Shown one piece after another: positions 45,027-56,724 of a stretch of DNA of 64,000 nucleotides. The DNA comes from Neoscytalidium dimidiatum (taxonomy: Eukaryota > Ascomycota > Dothideomycetes > Botryosphaeriales > Botryosphaeriaceae), in assembly GCA_037367355.1 (NCBI GenBank), contig CM074698.1, positions 2,604,001 through 2,668,000 on the forward strand, in the 5' to 3' direction. Below the pieces are notes generated by a model that worked only from the letters and a program-made list of their open reading frames with translations, did no database searches and had not been told where the DNA came from. The translations under genes were made by a program, and so were the position numbers. Position 1 is the first letter of the stretch, and every line of letters begins with the position of its first letter.

Positions 45027-46616
45027 ATGGCCGACGACAGCTCCGCCGCCGCCGCCGCCGCCGCAGTCGCCCCGCCATCGTCCGCGCCCGACGTCACAGC
45101 CAACGCCAACCGCGCCGACGCCCAGCACCACGACGACAGCAACCACGACCACAACAGTGACCCGCGCGCCATGGTCGTCGACAACAACTCCGAGCGCGGC
45201 GACCACAACGCCGACGGCGACGGTGGCGCCGCTGCCACCGGCTCGCCCGCCCAGCGCGCACACAGCTCGCCGCGGAGCAAGAGCGGCTGGGACGGGAAGC
45301 TGCGCGTGGAGAAGAAGCCCGTAATCATGAACCCGGAGGCCCTGAGCGATCCCGAGTACTCTGACGAGGACGCTCCACCGGTAGAGGAGATCGAGGCGGA
45401 CGAAGGTATGTATGTGGGGTGAGGTTTTTTTTCTGGGGTGGTCAAGCTGGAGGTTTGAGAATATATTTTAACTGACGAGCGTGGGGCACGGCAGATTTGC
45501 TAGAAGACTATGAGGAGGATATTGACGTGAGTGCGTTCCTTTCAAGGTTCGTTGGTGGTAGTATTGGCTGACTCTATTATCTGGCGCGCTGTAGCAAATC
45601 GACCTCATCCACTGCCGCATATCGTCGATCCCCGCGCTGAGGCTCGACCGCTTCAAGCAGCTCGAGCGCCTCTCCCTCCGCCAGAACCAGATCTCGGCCA
45701 TCGAGTTTCCGGAGAACCTGGGCGCGACGCTGCAGGAGCTGGACCTCTACGATAACCTGATTGCGCACATCAAAGGCCTTGAGCAATTCACGGAGCTCAA
45801 CAATCTGGACCTGAGCTTCAACAAGATCAAGCATATCAAGCGGGTAAACCACATGAAGAAGTTGAAAGACCTGTTCTTTGTGCAAAATAAGATTTCGACG
45901 ATTGAGAATCTGGAGGGCCTGACGGAGTTGAGGAATTTAGAGCTCGGCGCGAATAGGATAAGGGTATTGGAGTGCCTTACACGAGGATGAAATGGTATGC
46001 TGACATGGGGCAGAGCATCGAGAACCTAGAGACCCTTACAGGCCTTGAGGAGCTATGGCTAGGCAAGAATAAGATTACGGAGATCAAGGTCTGCCCCGTT
46101 CGCCTTCCCTGAACTTGAAGATGCCGCTGATAACCGTCACACCTGCAGGGCCTCGATACGTTGTCGAACCTCAAGATCTTGTCCATCCAGTCAAACCGCT
46201 TGACTTCGATCACCGGTCTCGAGAATCTCAAGAACCTTGAGGAACTCCACATTTCGCATAACGCTATCACCTCGACCGAAGGACTCGAACACAATACCAA
46301 CCTCCGTGTCATCGACATCACCGGAAATCCGATCGAGCATCTCACGAACCTTTCGACACTCACCAATCTTGAAGAGTTCTGGGCCAGCTATTGCCGCTTC
46401 TCAGACTTCGCCGAGGTGGAGCGCGAGCTCCGGGATAAGGAGCAGCTGGAGACAGTATACTTTGAGGGAACCCCGCTGCAGACGAAGCAGCCGGCGCTGT
46501 ACAGAAACAAGGTCAGGCTTGCGCTGCCGCAGGTCAAGCAGATCGATGCGAGTAAGTTGTCCGCGGTGAATTGGAAAAGGGAGAGGACGGTGTTGAGGAG
46601 TTTGGCTTTTCTGTGA
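45027..46616 (+). CDS. SDS22: protein phosphatase 1 regulatory subunit SDS22
   Basis: SDS22 is a leucine-rich-repeat partner of PP1 (Glc7) needed for its nuclear function and mitotic exit. Five exons: 45027-45405, 45495-45526, 45595-45963, 46014-46088 and 46149-46616, giving 440 residues. The first ~125 residues are disordered (Ala, Asp, His, Ser) and longer than in yeast. After LLEDYEEDID come about eleven SDS22-type 22-residue repeats with the pattern LxxLxLxxNxI: for example LERLSLRQNQISAIE, LQELDLYDNLIAHIKGL, LEELWLGKNKITEI and LKILSIQSNRLTSITGL, then a C-terminal cap with FEGTPLQTKQPALYRNKVRLALPQ. The 32-nt exon 2 and the 75-nt exon 4 each keep phase. The start ATG is preceded by a CT-rich leader; the frame is open upstream without family sequence. 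Confidence 0.94.
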
Positions 46617-47512
46617 TACAACGGATCTTCTAACGTGGAATGATTTTTTTGCGGCGGACAGCCTTCGTGAGGGTTTGAGCGTGGCGAATCATGATGCTTG
46701 CTCCCTGCATCGGCGCGTACGAACGAGCGGACGAACGGACCGGACGGTTGCGATTTCCGTTTTCCATGCGGACGTCAGACGATGAATGGAGTAGGAAAGA
46801 TACCATGGGTTGTCGGGTAAGGACGATTGCGAACGGGTTGCTAGGTAGTCGGTTAGGTTTGTAACGGGATTTTTCTTTTCGCCTTCAATGCATTGATGGG
46901 CGTTTTCTCTTGATTTTTTTCTGGGGCTTGGATGGGAGATTGCTGGAAGGGGCCCCACTGCCTTCGGAAGATACAGTGACATGGCTGCTTGCACGTATGG
47001 ATGGATGGCATCATGAGGCGCACTGCGATCGAGAATAGGAGAAAGAAAGGTAGGAAGGAAGGAAGGAAGATACAGGGCAACAGAGATCTTGCATGGTGCA
47101 CGGTGCTAAATGATCATAGTGTGTCATAAATCATATGCATGGGCTGTGGGTACAGACAATTTCAGGTGTTTGAATGCATTGAACGGCTTCTCGGATACAA
47201 GGGATTGGGTTTAAATACATTTCGACAGCGATTAGGGATACTAAGTCACGACATTCTGTTCCATTACCTCGAAAGGCTATGAAGGACCCTGGAACTTCTA
47301 ACCTAGCACTTCTCAATTTCTAGTGCCCTTACCTTCATATATATATATATATCGATCCTGTATGAGGTTTCGAATGATATGTCAATATGAGAGATGAGGA
47401 ATTGCAGTGAAGGCACGGCTTCTGTGAGATCGCGGAAATGCGGACATCAACTGCCGGGCGGTCATAGAACTGATCTTGCTTAATGGAAATTGGAACTACT
47501 ACCGAGCTCTTC
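46617..47512. other. intergenic region with microsatellites
   Basis: No gene seen. It contains a GGAA repeat (about 47049-47069) and an (AT)8 repeat at about 47337-47352. It is convergent: SDS22 ends on the left and the coiled-coil pseudogene ends on the right. Confidence 0.5.
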
Positions 47513-48106
47513 CTACAGTTGCCACCAAGCCATCATCGCCAATAATAGTGTTTCTCCCGTTCCCTCTTCCTCCGACCAGTTGACGGGGCACGTAGATGCG
47601 AAGTCCAATGTCCGCCAAAGTGTTCCGTCGGCAGGACACGTCGACTCAACCGTTCCGTCCGCTCGCTGCTCAGGGACATCGCTCTGCGGCACATAAACGT
47701 CCGTGGAATCAGACGTAATGACTTCCTCCACGGTTCTAGAACCATTATCCTCTAGCAACCTAGGTGCGCTGGTAGTGATTCCGTGGGCCACGTTTCGTGC
47801 GGCGAGGCAGGCCATATCGTACTGCAGCGACCTCGCCGGACATTGCCAGGCGTTCCGGGTGAACACTTCATTCAGCTGTTTGAACAAGTCGCGATTCTCC
47901 TAATGCATCTCAAACAGATTTTTGTTCAAGTCGCGGGAGACTTGGCGCTGCTCGTTGAGCTGTTCGTTGAGCTGTTCGCGCAAGCTGGTGATATCGTTGC
48001 TGAGCTTGAGGAGGCTAGGTTCCTGTCCGACGGTTTGTGCTTGCGTTAAGCTTCTGTGTCCCAGATACATGAAGGTAAGGAACAAAGTGTCGAGTTGAGA
48101 CAGCAT
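47513..48106 (-). pseudogene. coiled-coil protein gene interrupted by an in-frame TAG
   Basis: The minus-strand frame from an ATG at 48106 to a stop at 47513 has one internal stop, TAG, at plus positions 47902-47900. Before it the product reads SNDITSLREQLNEQLNEQRQ, then DLNKNLFEMH; after it, ENRDLFKQLNEVFTRN. The heptad pattern carries straight through the stop, so the original codon was most likely CAG (Gln). The second half is a soluble domain with several Trp and Cys ending MMAWWQL. No known family was recognised. A 42-nt in-frame GT-AG pair (GTCTCC ... CATTAG) could remove the stop, but that is shorter than the other introns here. So this is either a recent nonsense allele or a gene with an unusually short intron. 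The true N-terminus is uncertain. Confidence 0.4.
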
Positions 48107-49010
48107 GTTGGATGGTGTGAAAGAAAATCCGGCTTTCGTTGGTAGTTGTGTCGTGATGAAGGGGTTGAGCTGGCAGATGGAAACCGTGCTCTTGATCAAA
48201 CGAAGAGTAGACGACTAGACGTCGAGTGATAGCTGAGAAGTGGAGTGAACGCTGATTCGTTGCAGACAGAGCTGGAAGAAGCCCCGGAGTGTGATTGCTG
48301 GTGCAGATGAATGGGCGTAGTGTAGTGTAAGACTTTGGTAGTAATTCTGTCTGATAAGAGACTTGGTGATCGATATTGCAGAATTGCGCGAAGAGCGTTT
48401 GAAGACTAAAGAAGAGGAAGTCTGAAGTCGAAAGTGGTAGCGTTCTTGCCATTGACCGTAGTAGCGCTTTCTCGGGGAATCAGCAGGCGAGTGGACACTC
48501 ATTCATACACCCCAAATACGGAAATAGCTAAGAGCGCTGAAATGGAAATGTTTTTTTAAAGACCTCTCTATATCTACCTCGAATGACGCCGCTTTGCTAT
48601 CGTGAGAGACCCTATCCCATAAGAAAATATTTGTACAAAGAGCTGCGCCAGTTCACCATCGCATTCAGACGCATCTTCTCACCAGAACGAAATTCCAAAG
48701 CTTCCAAGAGGGGAGTTTATGGCCGGTTTGTGACTCCGCGGTATGCATCCAGGACCCTAGCGACAACGTAATAAGAATGGTGAGAAAAACCGCTATGTGA
48801 CCATCAAAGCCAACAAAAAAGAGTGCTTCTTTGGATGCGCTTGCCGATGCGCCGCCCTCCCTACAGCATAGCATACACAGCCTTTGTCTCGATTTGGCCA
48901 CGGCTCGTTCGCTTCGTCCTTGGATGAGCGCGTTTTGGAGGTAGAAATTATCGGGTAGTAGGAAGTAACTATCGAAGATATGTGCGGACATTCAACTTTC
49001 TATTTTTTTA
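48107..49010. other. intergenic region
   Basis: No supported gene. Antisense and shadow frames of under 150 codons only. Confidence 0.5.
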
Positions 49011-49749
49011 TCACTCGAACATGACCTTGCGGAACATCTGGAGCAGCTATGTTAGCATTCATGACGCTTTTTACTAGAATTGTCGAAGCACGTACAGCCC
49101 AAGAGCCAGCGGCACCAGCGACCAAGGCGCTCGAGATAGCCATGGGCTTGAGACCGCGAGTGCTCTTGAAAAGTGCGCCACTCAAAGCACCAGCGATAAT
49201 GCTGTTCGTGGCATCGTGCTTGCCGCGGTAGTAGCCGATAGTGGAGTTGAAAATGTTATAAACCATGGCGACAATGCCAGCCGAGTTACCCAAGAAGGGA
49301 CCGCGGCGCGTAACGGAGTTCAGCACGGCATTGAGACGCAGACGGGGAGGCATCTGCGGAGTAGTCTTATTCAGGCCTTCAGCCAGACCCCACGCGCCAC
49401 CGAGGGTCAGAGCAGTCAGGTAGGTAGTACCAGTGCCGTAGCAGAGATCGTCGGACCAGCCGCGTGAGGGCAAAGCAGAGCGCGCACCAGGGAGGTCTGA
49501 CAGAGCACCTTCTTCTAGCGTCAGGTAGTCCAATGTATCCTTATCCAGTCCGGCCAGCGGGTGCAGCTGCGAAGGATCGAGGGTCGACGAGTTGAGGAAT
49601 GACGAGACATCTTGGGCCTGCGAGGCGTCGAATGCTTGAGGCTGGAAGGAATCGGTGGTGGTGTCTGATGTCGGAGGCGCGGTGGATGTGGACGAGTTGG
49701 AGGTGGTGGATGCCGATTTGCGGCCGGTCAGCGTATCCCAGATGGACAT
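49011..49749 (-). CDS. TIM23: mitochondrial import inner membrane translocase subunit TIM23
   Basis: Channel-forming subunit of the presequence translocase in the inner membrane. Exon 1 is 49749-49096 and a 27-nt last exon is 49037-49011, giving 226 residues (yeast 222). The N-terminal ~95 residues are polar (Ser, Thr, Asp), the intermembrane-space receptor part, ending HPLAGLDKDTLDYLTLEEG. The membrane part has four hydrophobic segments with the PRAT signature around YYRGKHDATNSIIAGALSGA. The 58-bp intron has a perfect GCTAAC branch site; splicing replaces a read-through tail with the last residues MFRKVMFE, typical of the fungal C-terminus after GAAGSWA. Without splicing the frame continues 32 codons of non-family sequence. 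It is divergent from TRM732. Confidence 0.93.
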
Positions 49750-50230
49750 GGCGGCGGGAGTGGTGGTGGTGTATGACGCGGACGATTGACGGGGTCACGG
49801 CGGGTCGGAAGGACAACGCGATGGCAGAGCGGGAGTGAGAGAAGTAGGCTCAAAGTTGAGGCAGGCGGCTGTAGAGGATGATGGAGAGAGGAGGACCCGG
49901 CGTCGCAAGCAGCGAGAATGTCGTCGTCGGCGGTCGGCGCGCCCCCAAAATTATTTCATCGCGCGCCAAGCCGCGACAGAGAGGCTGACAGGGATCTGCC
50001 TTCCCGCAGATTCCCCAATCCCGTGACATCAAAATTTCGGCCTTCCATTGCTGCTCTCCTCCGCAAGTGCCCCCGTCTTGAACTTACCCTTGATAGGGTT
50101 TCTGGCTCGAGCTTGCTCGAGGATACCGTCTGGCTCGTAAGCGACATCTGCTCCGCGGCTGAGCGCGAGCCAAGGCTCACGGCCTTTGGGGCGGACGAAA
50201 GAAAACTGTCTTTTCCCGAGATTGCCCGAT
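49750..50230. promoter_or_regulatory. shared divergent promoter of TIM23 (-) and TRM732 (+)
   Basis: 481 bases between the two start codons, GC-rich with the TIM23 leader on the left. No further motif was recognised with confidence. Confidence 0.5.
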
Positions 50231-53200
50231 ATGGCGGATGATACGCCTCTCCAGGCTCCAGTCTCCGTCGACTTCCTGCGCAAATTGAGCAAGGACCTGC
50301 ACAGCTATATTCCCGTTGACTGCGCGATCACAAACGAAAGCATAAAGTAAGAGGTTTATTCTCCCGGCGCAACTTGCTCATGGTTCGCTCAATCCCAACG
50401 TTGGTGCCGGTTGTACTAACTCGCAGAATAGCAAGCTTTCCAGGGTGCTGGATGCTCTCGTCGAAACTGCATCAATCCCTTACATTCCTGCCTCCCAAAG
50501 GGCTGGCGCTTGCAATCCGCTATGCTCTCTGCTGGAGAAGTGTCAGGCCTCGCCTGATCAGAGGGTCCGCTCGTTAATCTGGACCAAGAACATCTGGGCC
50601 CATCTCTTCGACATATTTCTCGAGAGATACGATAATGCCAAGCCAAAGTCCATGAGGCAGGTCCTTCTGCTCCTGTGCTCCATTCTCCAGAAGGACAAGA
50701 GCTCGACCGCCAACGCCATCAGAGACGAGTCTGTTCTCCGGCTGTTCGAGGTCCTTTTCCAGGAGGATGACACTTCTAGGGTTAAGCCTGCTCTTAGTGC
50801 GCTTTCCTATTTCGTTCAAAAGGATGTCATTTCGGTCGACCAAACCATCGCCATGTTCGAGCGCTGGAGCATTGACAAGGGAAAGCCGCTGCGACTGTTT
50901 CCTCAACCTGGCACTGTGTGTAAAGTATTTCTCTATGGCATCATGAACTGGGCGAATCACCAAGACACTGCAGCTGCAGCCGGGAATAGCGTCTGTGTAA
51001 TTCTTGAACACGGCCGGCGTCAGCAAGCGACCCATCTATGCAGCAGTGTTCCAGACTCGCTACCAATCTGGGTAGAGCCGCTGGAAAGGACTATTCGCAG
51101 GAACCCAGATGCCATGCTCAACTTCAAGAGCCATGTGTTTCCAGACTTGTTCAAGCCGATACTCACCGACTACCTTCGATTTCTAGAACACTTGCATCTC
51201 GATGACCACATCAGGTTGAAATCTAGCACGAGGGGTACTTCGAACCCATCAGACGACTTCGAAGCCTCCCTACTTTTCACTTCGCTGCAAGTTGGAAAAG
51301 ACATGGGCTTTGTTCAGGAAGTTGGTGGGTTGTCTTTCCCCGTGGAGCCTTACAATGCCGACTAAACGAAAAAGCAGATCACCGAGTCTCGAAGAGAATT
51401 GAAATCCGTAATGGAATAGTTTTGATCCCGGATCGTCTTCTTGGGAGACTTCTCGCACACGAACGTGCAGAGACCAGGTTAGCAGCTTTTGCACTGCTCA
51501 CCACTTCTGCTGCCGTAACAAGACCTTTAACCCTCGGAACATTTGGTGCTCTGAAGCGCAACCTTCCCTACCTGCATTCAGACACGGATGCGAACTTTCG
51601 TGGAGAAGTCATGAGTCTCACCCTCTCCTTGTTCGAGCGTCTACGCGGATCCACCGGTGTGATGAGCAGGAATTTGGTGAAGGAATCGAAGGATACTGAC
51701 CGAAATTACTCTGAAGTTAGCGCTTTCGAACTTTACCACGCTCATATCGAATTCATCCAATGGTATCTGCAGTTCATCTCATCTGAACTCCACCCAACCG
51801 CAGCATACCAGAGACACATCTCCGCACTAAAGGCTCTGACGATCGTCATGAAGTCAGGCTTGGATCCATCCGTACCGCACCAAGCACTGTCAAGAACTGC
51901 ACAGGGTGAAACAAGATTCCCTTTCCAAATGAACATCCTTACCCCTCTCCTAGTGCGAGAGCTTTTCGATCTTATTATGGATCCGTTCGATGACGTTCGC
52001 TGTGCGGCTGCGTTCCTGCTCAAGCTGGGAACAGCCAAACCTTCCGAGACACCGAAGAAACCTCAGAAGGGACCAAAGGTAGCTCCTCTGCTGTTGGGCG
52101 AGCCAGTGGATTCTACTGCTTTGGTAGAACATGCCTTCTCCTCATTTCTGAATAGAGCGGAGAAGACCATGCTTCGTAGTGGCAGGGCTGATCATGCTGA
52201 TGGCGTTGCTCGCGCTTATGATCTTCTCTTTGAGAGAAGAACAGAACATCTCAGCCCTGGTTCTCATGCCAACACTATACTGTCGAGCTGGATGAAGAGC
52301 CGTCGTGGCATCGTTGAGCACCTAGTTTTGCTCCTGGATAAAACTATTGCTGCCGCAAGCAGTAACCTTTCTGTGGCTGTGAACGCCTATCCCATGCATG
52401 GTACTCTGTCTGCTCTGAGGTACATCTTCGATCAACCGGCATTCTATGCTTCTATGGCTGCTATGAGACCAGAGGACTTGGATCACTGGAAGGGCCTGCA
52501 CAGCCATATCTTGGTCTGTCTACGTTCAGTATGGGACTGCGTCAGGAATGTACTCTGCGTGGATGCACCGGAAGGACATGTACCAGAAGACATAGAAGAA
52601 GAGCCGGACCTTACGACAAAGGACATTCTGAGTTATTCATGGAGGGGACTCAAAGAGGCAAGGTAAGTGTTCTTAAGGTATTAGTATACGTGATTAAGCA
52701 CTAACACAACTGAAGCACACTCCTACGCGTGATCGTTTCCAAGGCACCTTTTGACTTACCAAACGGTTACTCCGTTCTGGAAACGGCCGAGTTCGAGGAC
52801 CTGGGGAAAATATGCTTCCTTCAGTTGGCTGAGCTTCGACACCGTGGTGCCTTCTCCACCGTTGCTCAGACTTTTGCCGCTTTCTGCATGCGGTGTAGTA
52901 GGTCTTCGAACCCAAGGGTCAGGGGACTTCTTGACCGATGGTACGAGGTACAAAAACCGCAGGAACTCAAGTACCTACGAACAGGCTCTGACACTTGCCA
53001 CAGGAGACTCTTCGCTGTATCAGAGACAAGGGTTCCATGATTACTCGTCGATCTGCCGGCTTACCATCGCTCATTACGGGTATCCTTACGGCCGATCCTG
53101 AAAGCTCCTTGTTTGAGCGCGTCATTAACGACCTCAGATTAGAGGCAGTACAAGAGGGACAGGACAAGAATATCGAAGGTAGTAACCTACCTCAGGTGCA

Positions 53201-55738
53201 TGCTTTGAACTGCTTGAAAGACATTTTTACGAATACGAAACTGGCACTTGTATCAGAGCCTTATGTTGCTGAAGGCTTGTCTTTGGCAGCAAGCAGACTT
53301 GAATCCAAAGTGTAAGTACGGAGTCAAGAAGCTTGAGTGCTGGCTACTAATAACTTTCACTTTAGTTGGGCAATTCGGAACTGCGGCCTCATGCTCTTCC
53401 GAGCTCTCATCGACCGCCTACTTGGTAGCAGCACGACCCAAAATTGGAAAGAAACGGACCGCCTGAAGATCACACGACTGTCTTACAAGAAATACCCGAA
53501 CCTACTCGATATTATTGTCAAGCTATTGACGCCGAGGCGCCAAGTAGACATCTCAGAGCTGAACAATACTGCTCTGGAAGGTGTCTTCCCTGCATTCCAG
53601 ATTCTGCAGAGGGCACGACCGCCAGTGGAGAGAAGAGCAGAAATCCAAGAGCTGATTTTCAACTTGACGGCGAGCTCGCACTGGCACGTCCGAGACATGG
53701 CTGCGAGAACTTTGGCGGCGCTGCTAGATGCAGAGGAGAGGGTTGAGTGGATATTGGCGCTACTGGAGATGCATTTTGTGAAGCAGAACGCACTTCACGG
53801 CACACTTTCGACAGTGAAGTATCTTGTCAAAGAGATGTGCGAATCGAACGAAAGAGGAACGCTCGGTGAGTCATCGAGTTGATATTACTTGCGCTCTGGC
53901 TCTAATTCTCTTCAGATGACCTGGAGCTGGTGGCTTTCGCACTGTTAGAGCATTTCAGTCGTCTTTACAAACAGAACAAATGTCCTCTGACCAAGTCCGC
54001 TTATATGGATATCGTCACGATGATCCAGAAATACCACTTAATCGGCGGTCACTTTCGCTGTGGGTTCTACCTCCTTTATGAATTTCGGTACCATGACTGA
54101 CAATTGACAGCTTCCACTCCTCTCATGTGCGAAGCCTTTGGCGGAAACGTTGCTCAGTACCTCATCAGAGAATCCCTCACAGTCTTTAATCGATTTGAAG
54201 TGGACCAGATGCATAACAGCGGTCGCTCCGCCCCGGACTCCTTGTTGCGTAGAGCACTATCACTCTTCGCCGTCCAGCACCTAATATTTTGGGTCTGTAC
54301 AAATGGAGAGAACCAACCACTTCAGGCCTCTGTTTCAAGCCTCTTCCGCATTATTGCTGACAAAGATCGCGACACCTGCCGTATTACTTTAGAGTCCCTG
54401 AGCTCTATTATCTCCCCACTCATTTTTCAAGCTGAGCAGCTCGTCCATGGCTGTATAAGCAGACTTCTTGAAGTCGCCGCGTCTTCGACTGACCTCGAGG
54501 TTTCCGCCACAGTTCGCCACAGTGTAGCTTTGCTCCTCGACCGCGGTCTCATGCTTCCAACCTCAGTATTAGCACATATAATGTTAGGTAGCGAGACCCA
54601 GACATTCGGCCTCGGTTCACCTTCCCTCCATGAAGGCGCCCTACCCCTCCTCGGCCGCTACATTGACGTGCAGCTCTCCACCACCGACAGCGCTGCCACG
54701 CAGGAAAGCCTGACCACCCACCTCTCCACCTTCATCCACGCCATCCGCTGCGATCTCGAAGAGAACAACCCTTTCCCAACGCGCTTCGCCGCCATCTCCG
54801 CCCTCTCCGCCCTGCATCACTTCTGGCGCCTTCCATCCCCCACCACCTCCCCTTCCCTGCGCGCCGCCCACCTCGCCCTCGCCCTCATCACCTACGACGC
54901 TCTCAATGACGACGACGACGAGATCCGCGACGCCGCCGCCCTCATCGCCACCCGCATCATCGCCGGCCCGCGTCTCCCCGCCCCTTCCGCCCAAGCCCCG
55001 GTCAAGATCGTCCTCCCGCTCGCCGCGGCCCGGAAGCTGGCCGCATTCCTCGCCCAGGAGTATCGCGACAGCAGCGTCCTGTGCAAGGCCGCCCTGCACC
55101 GCGCGTTCATACACGAGAGCGGCCGCGAAGTCGATGCAGCGTCCGCCTCGGCGCTCGCGCATCCGGCCGGTTTCGCGGGACTGCTGCGCGATGCGCGGGG
55201 CGGGGAGGCGGCGGCGCTGCTGTTCGCGCGCGAGAAGCAGAATTTGTTTTTGGATCCGGCGAGGGAGCTTGATATATGGGTACAGGTGTTGGAGGAGCTG
55301 CGAGTCGGGGAGGATGGCAATGGGGCCGTGGATGGGGAAACGGCAAAGATGGTGGAGGATTGGTGTACGGACGGGTTGAGGAAGTTGAAGGCGTTGGCGA
55401 GAGAGGAGACGGATGGCGCGATGGGGTGGACGAGGGGGGCGGGGGTGTTTTTGTTGGGTATGAGGGTTGTGGGCGCGGTAAGGGTGGTGTTGGCGTGGAA
55501 GAGGAGGGGAAGGGTGGTTGTTGTGGATAGAGAGGAGAGGAGGATGAGGGTTGGGGGGTGGAGGAGTTCAGGGGTAAAAAGGCTGTTGAGGGAGACAGTG
55601 GATGCGTGGGTTGAGGCGGATGTGCATGGTTTGTGGATTCGTGAGGCAGAAGATGTGTTGAGTGATAGTGTGCTTGGAAAGCTGGTGGATGTGCGAAGCA
55701 CGGTCGAGAAGGTTGTGGGGGCAGAATGCGTTGTTTAA
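50231..55738 (+). CDS. TRM732: TRM732/THADA-type tRNA 2'-O-methylation adaptor (DUF2428)
   Basis: TRM732 partners the methyltransferase Trm7 for 2'-O-methylation of nucleotide 32 in some tRNAs. Eight exons: 50231-50346, 50432-51324, 51378-52662, 52716-52947, 53004-53311, 53366-53865, 53916-54059 and 54111-55738, giving 1701 residues. The first intron has an ACTAAC branch site; all are GT-AG. The protein is helical, HEAT/armadillo-like, throughout (LVLLLCSILQKDKSS-type repeats). The DUF2428 signature spans the 4/5 junction: LLDRWYE|ETLRCIRDKGSM, followed by ITRRSAGLPSLITGILTA, and ALNCLKDIFTN further on; the next junction reads ESKV|WAIRNCGLMLFRALI. The last ~250 residues are variable and the coding strand changes from C-rich to G-rich at about 55.2 kb. 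It is longer than yeast Trm732 (1420). It may be misannotated as several short genes because no single frame spans it. Confidence 0.9.
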
Positions 55739-56724
55739 AGCGGGCTTTTCTGGCTTAGTGGACGGATTTTGCATGTTGCAACCTGGGAACAGATAGATGC
55801 CTGTCTGCTACATAGCAGTGTCAAAAACTTTTGCTCTTCAGCATTTTCAACCACTGATAACAGAAACACGGCGGGTTGAGTGAACTGCTCACAAAAAAGG
55901 CAAGACCACGCAAGGACACCATCCAAAGAAGTGAGGAGTAAACAAAGTGCCTTCTTCTCACGATATCCAAGCGTCTCAGCTGGCTGGTATACCTCTGTCA
56001 AGAATCTTCAGGATGTTCTCATAAGTGAGCTTTCGAGACTTCATGTACAACGGGTGCGCTCAGGTGCGCAAATATTCGGACGAGGTCCCATGTGCAGTAC
56101 CATAAGCCGCATAAGAGCTCGGTTTATGTGCGTCCTCGGAGCCGTGTATATAATTCAAGGCATCCGCATGATCATAGTGTCCACGGATCAACATCTTCAG
56201 TCAGCTTCTGTGCGCACTGCAACTGAATTTCACTTGGGAGGCTCCCTCAAGTAGATAATTTTGGGAACGAGTTGGAATGCACTTCTATGGTTAAAACTTT
56301 ACGAAGCCCGCTGCGGAATGTCCACTGAAAGACTGATACTGATTTCTGCGTGCGCTTGTAGGGAGGATAATTACCGAGGCGGTGGTGCAGGTGTTGTGCA
56401 TGAGAGGTACGGACCGGATTTTCGGAGGCTATACTAAACTTAGCCACTAAATATAACAGGCATGACCAAGAGCGCATACAGATATCCATCAACAATGTTT
56501 CATGATGATTTTGATTACCTACCTCCTATAACGCCAATCGTCGCATGAAAACCATGAAGAACCGTAAGGGAGGGCCCCCGACACGGAAAGTTTGGAGTGC
56601 TTGAAACTGAAGAGGTAGTAAAAGAATAGTAGAACCTTTAAAATATTCACAGAGTATGCCGATCACTCCCATCGTGCGCTGTTACCGTCCAACTGTTGCA
56701 AAGCATTGATACCGATTCGCAATC
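55739..56724. other. convergent intergenic region
   Basis: No supported gene; the 3' ends of TRM732 and the MFS gene face each other. Only short frames. Confidence 0.5.

Noticed and set aside
54892..55701. 269-codon minus-strand frame
   Set aside because: Antisense of the last TRM732 exon, Ser/Thr/Ala-rich and without domain.
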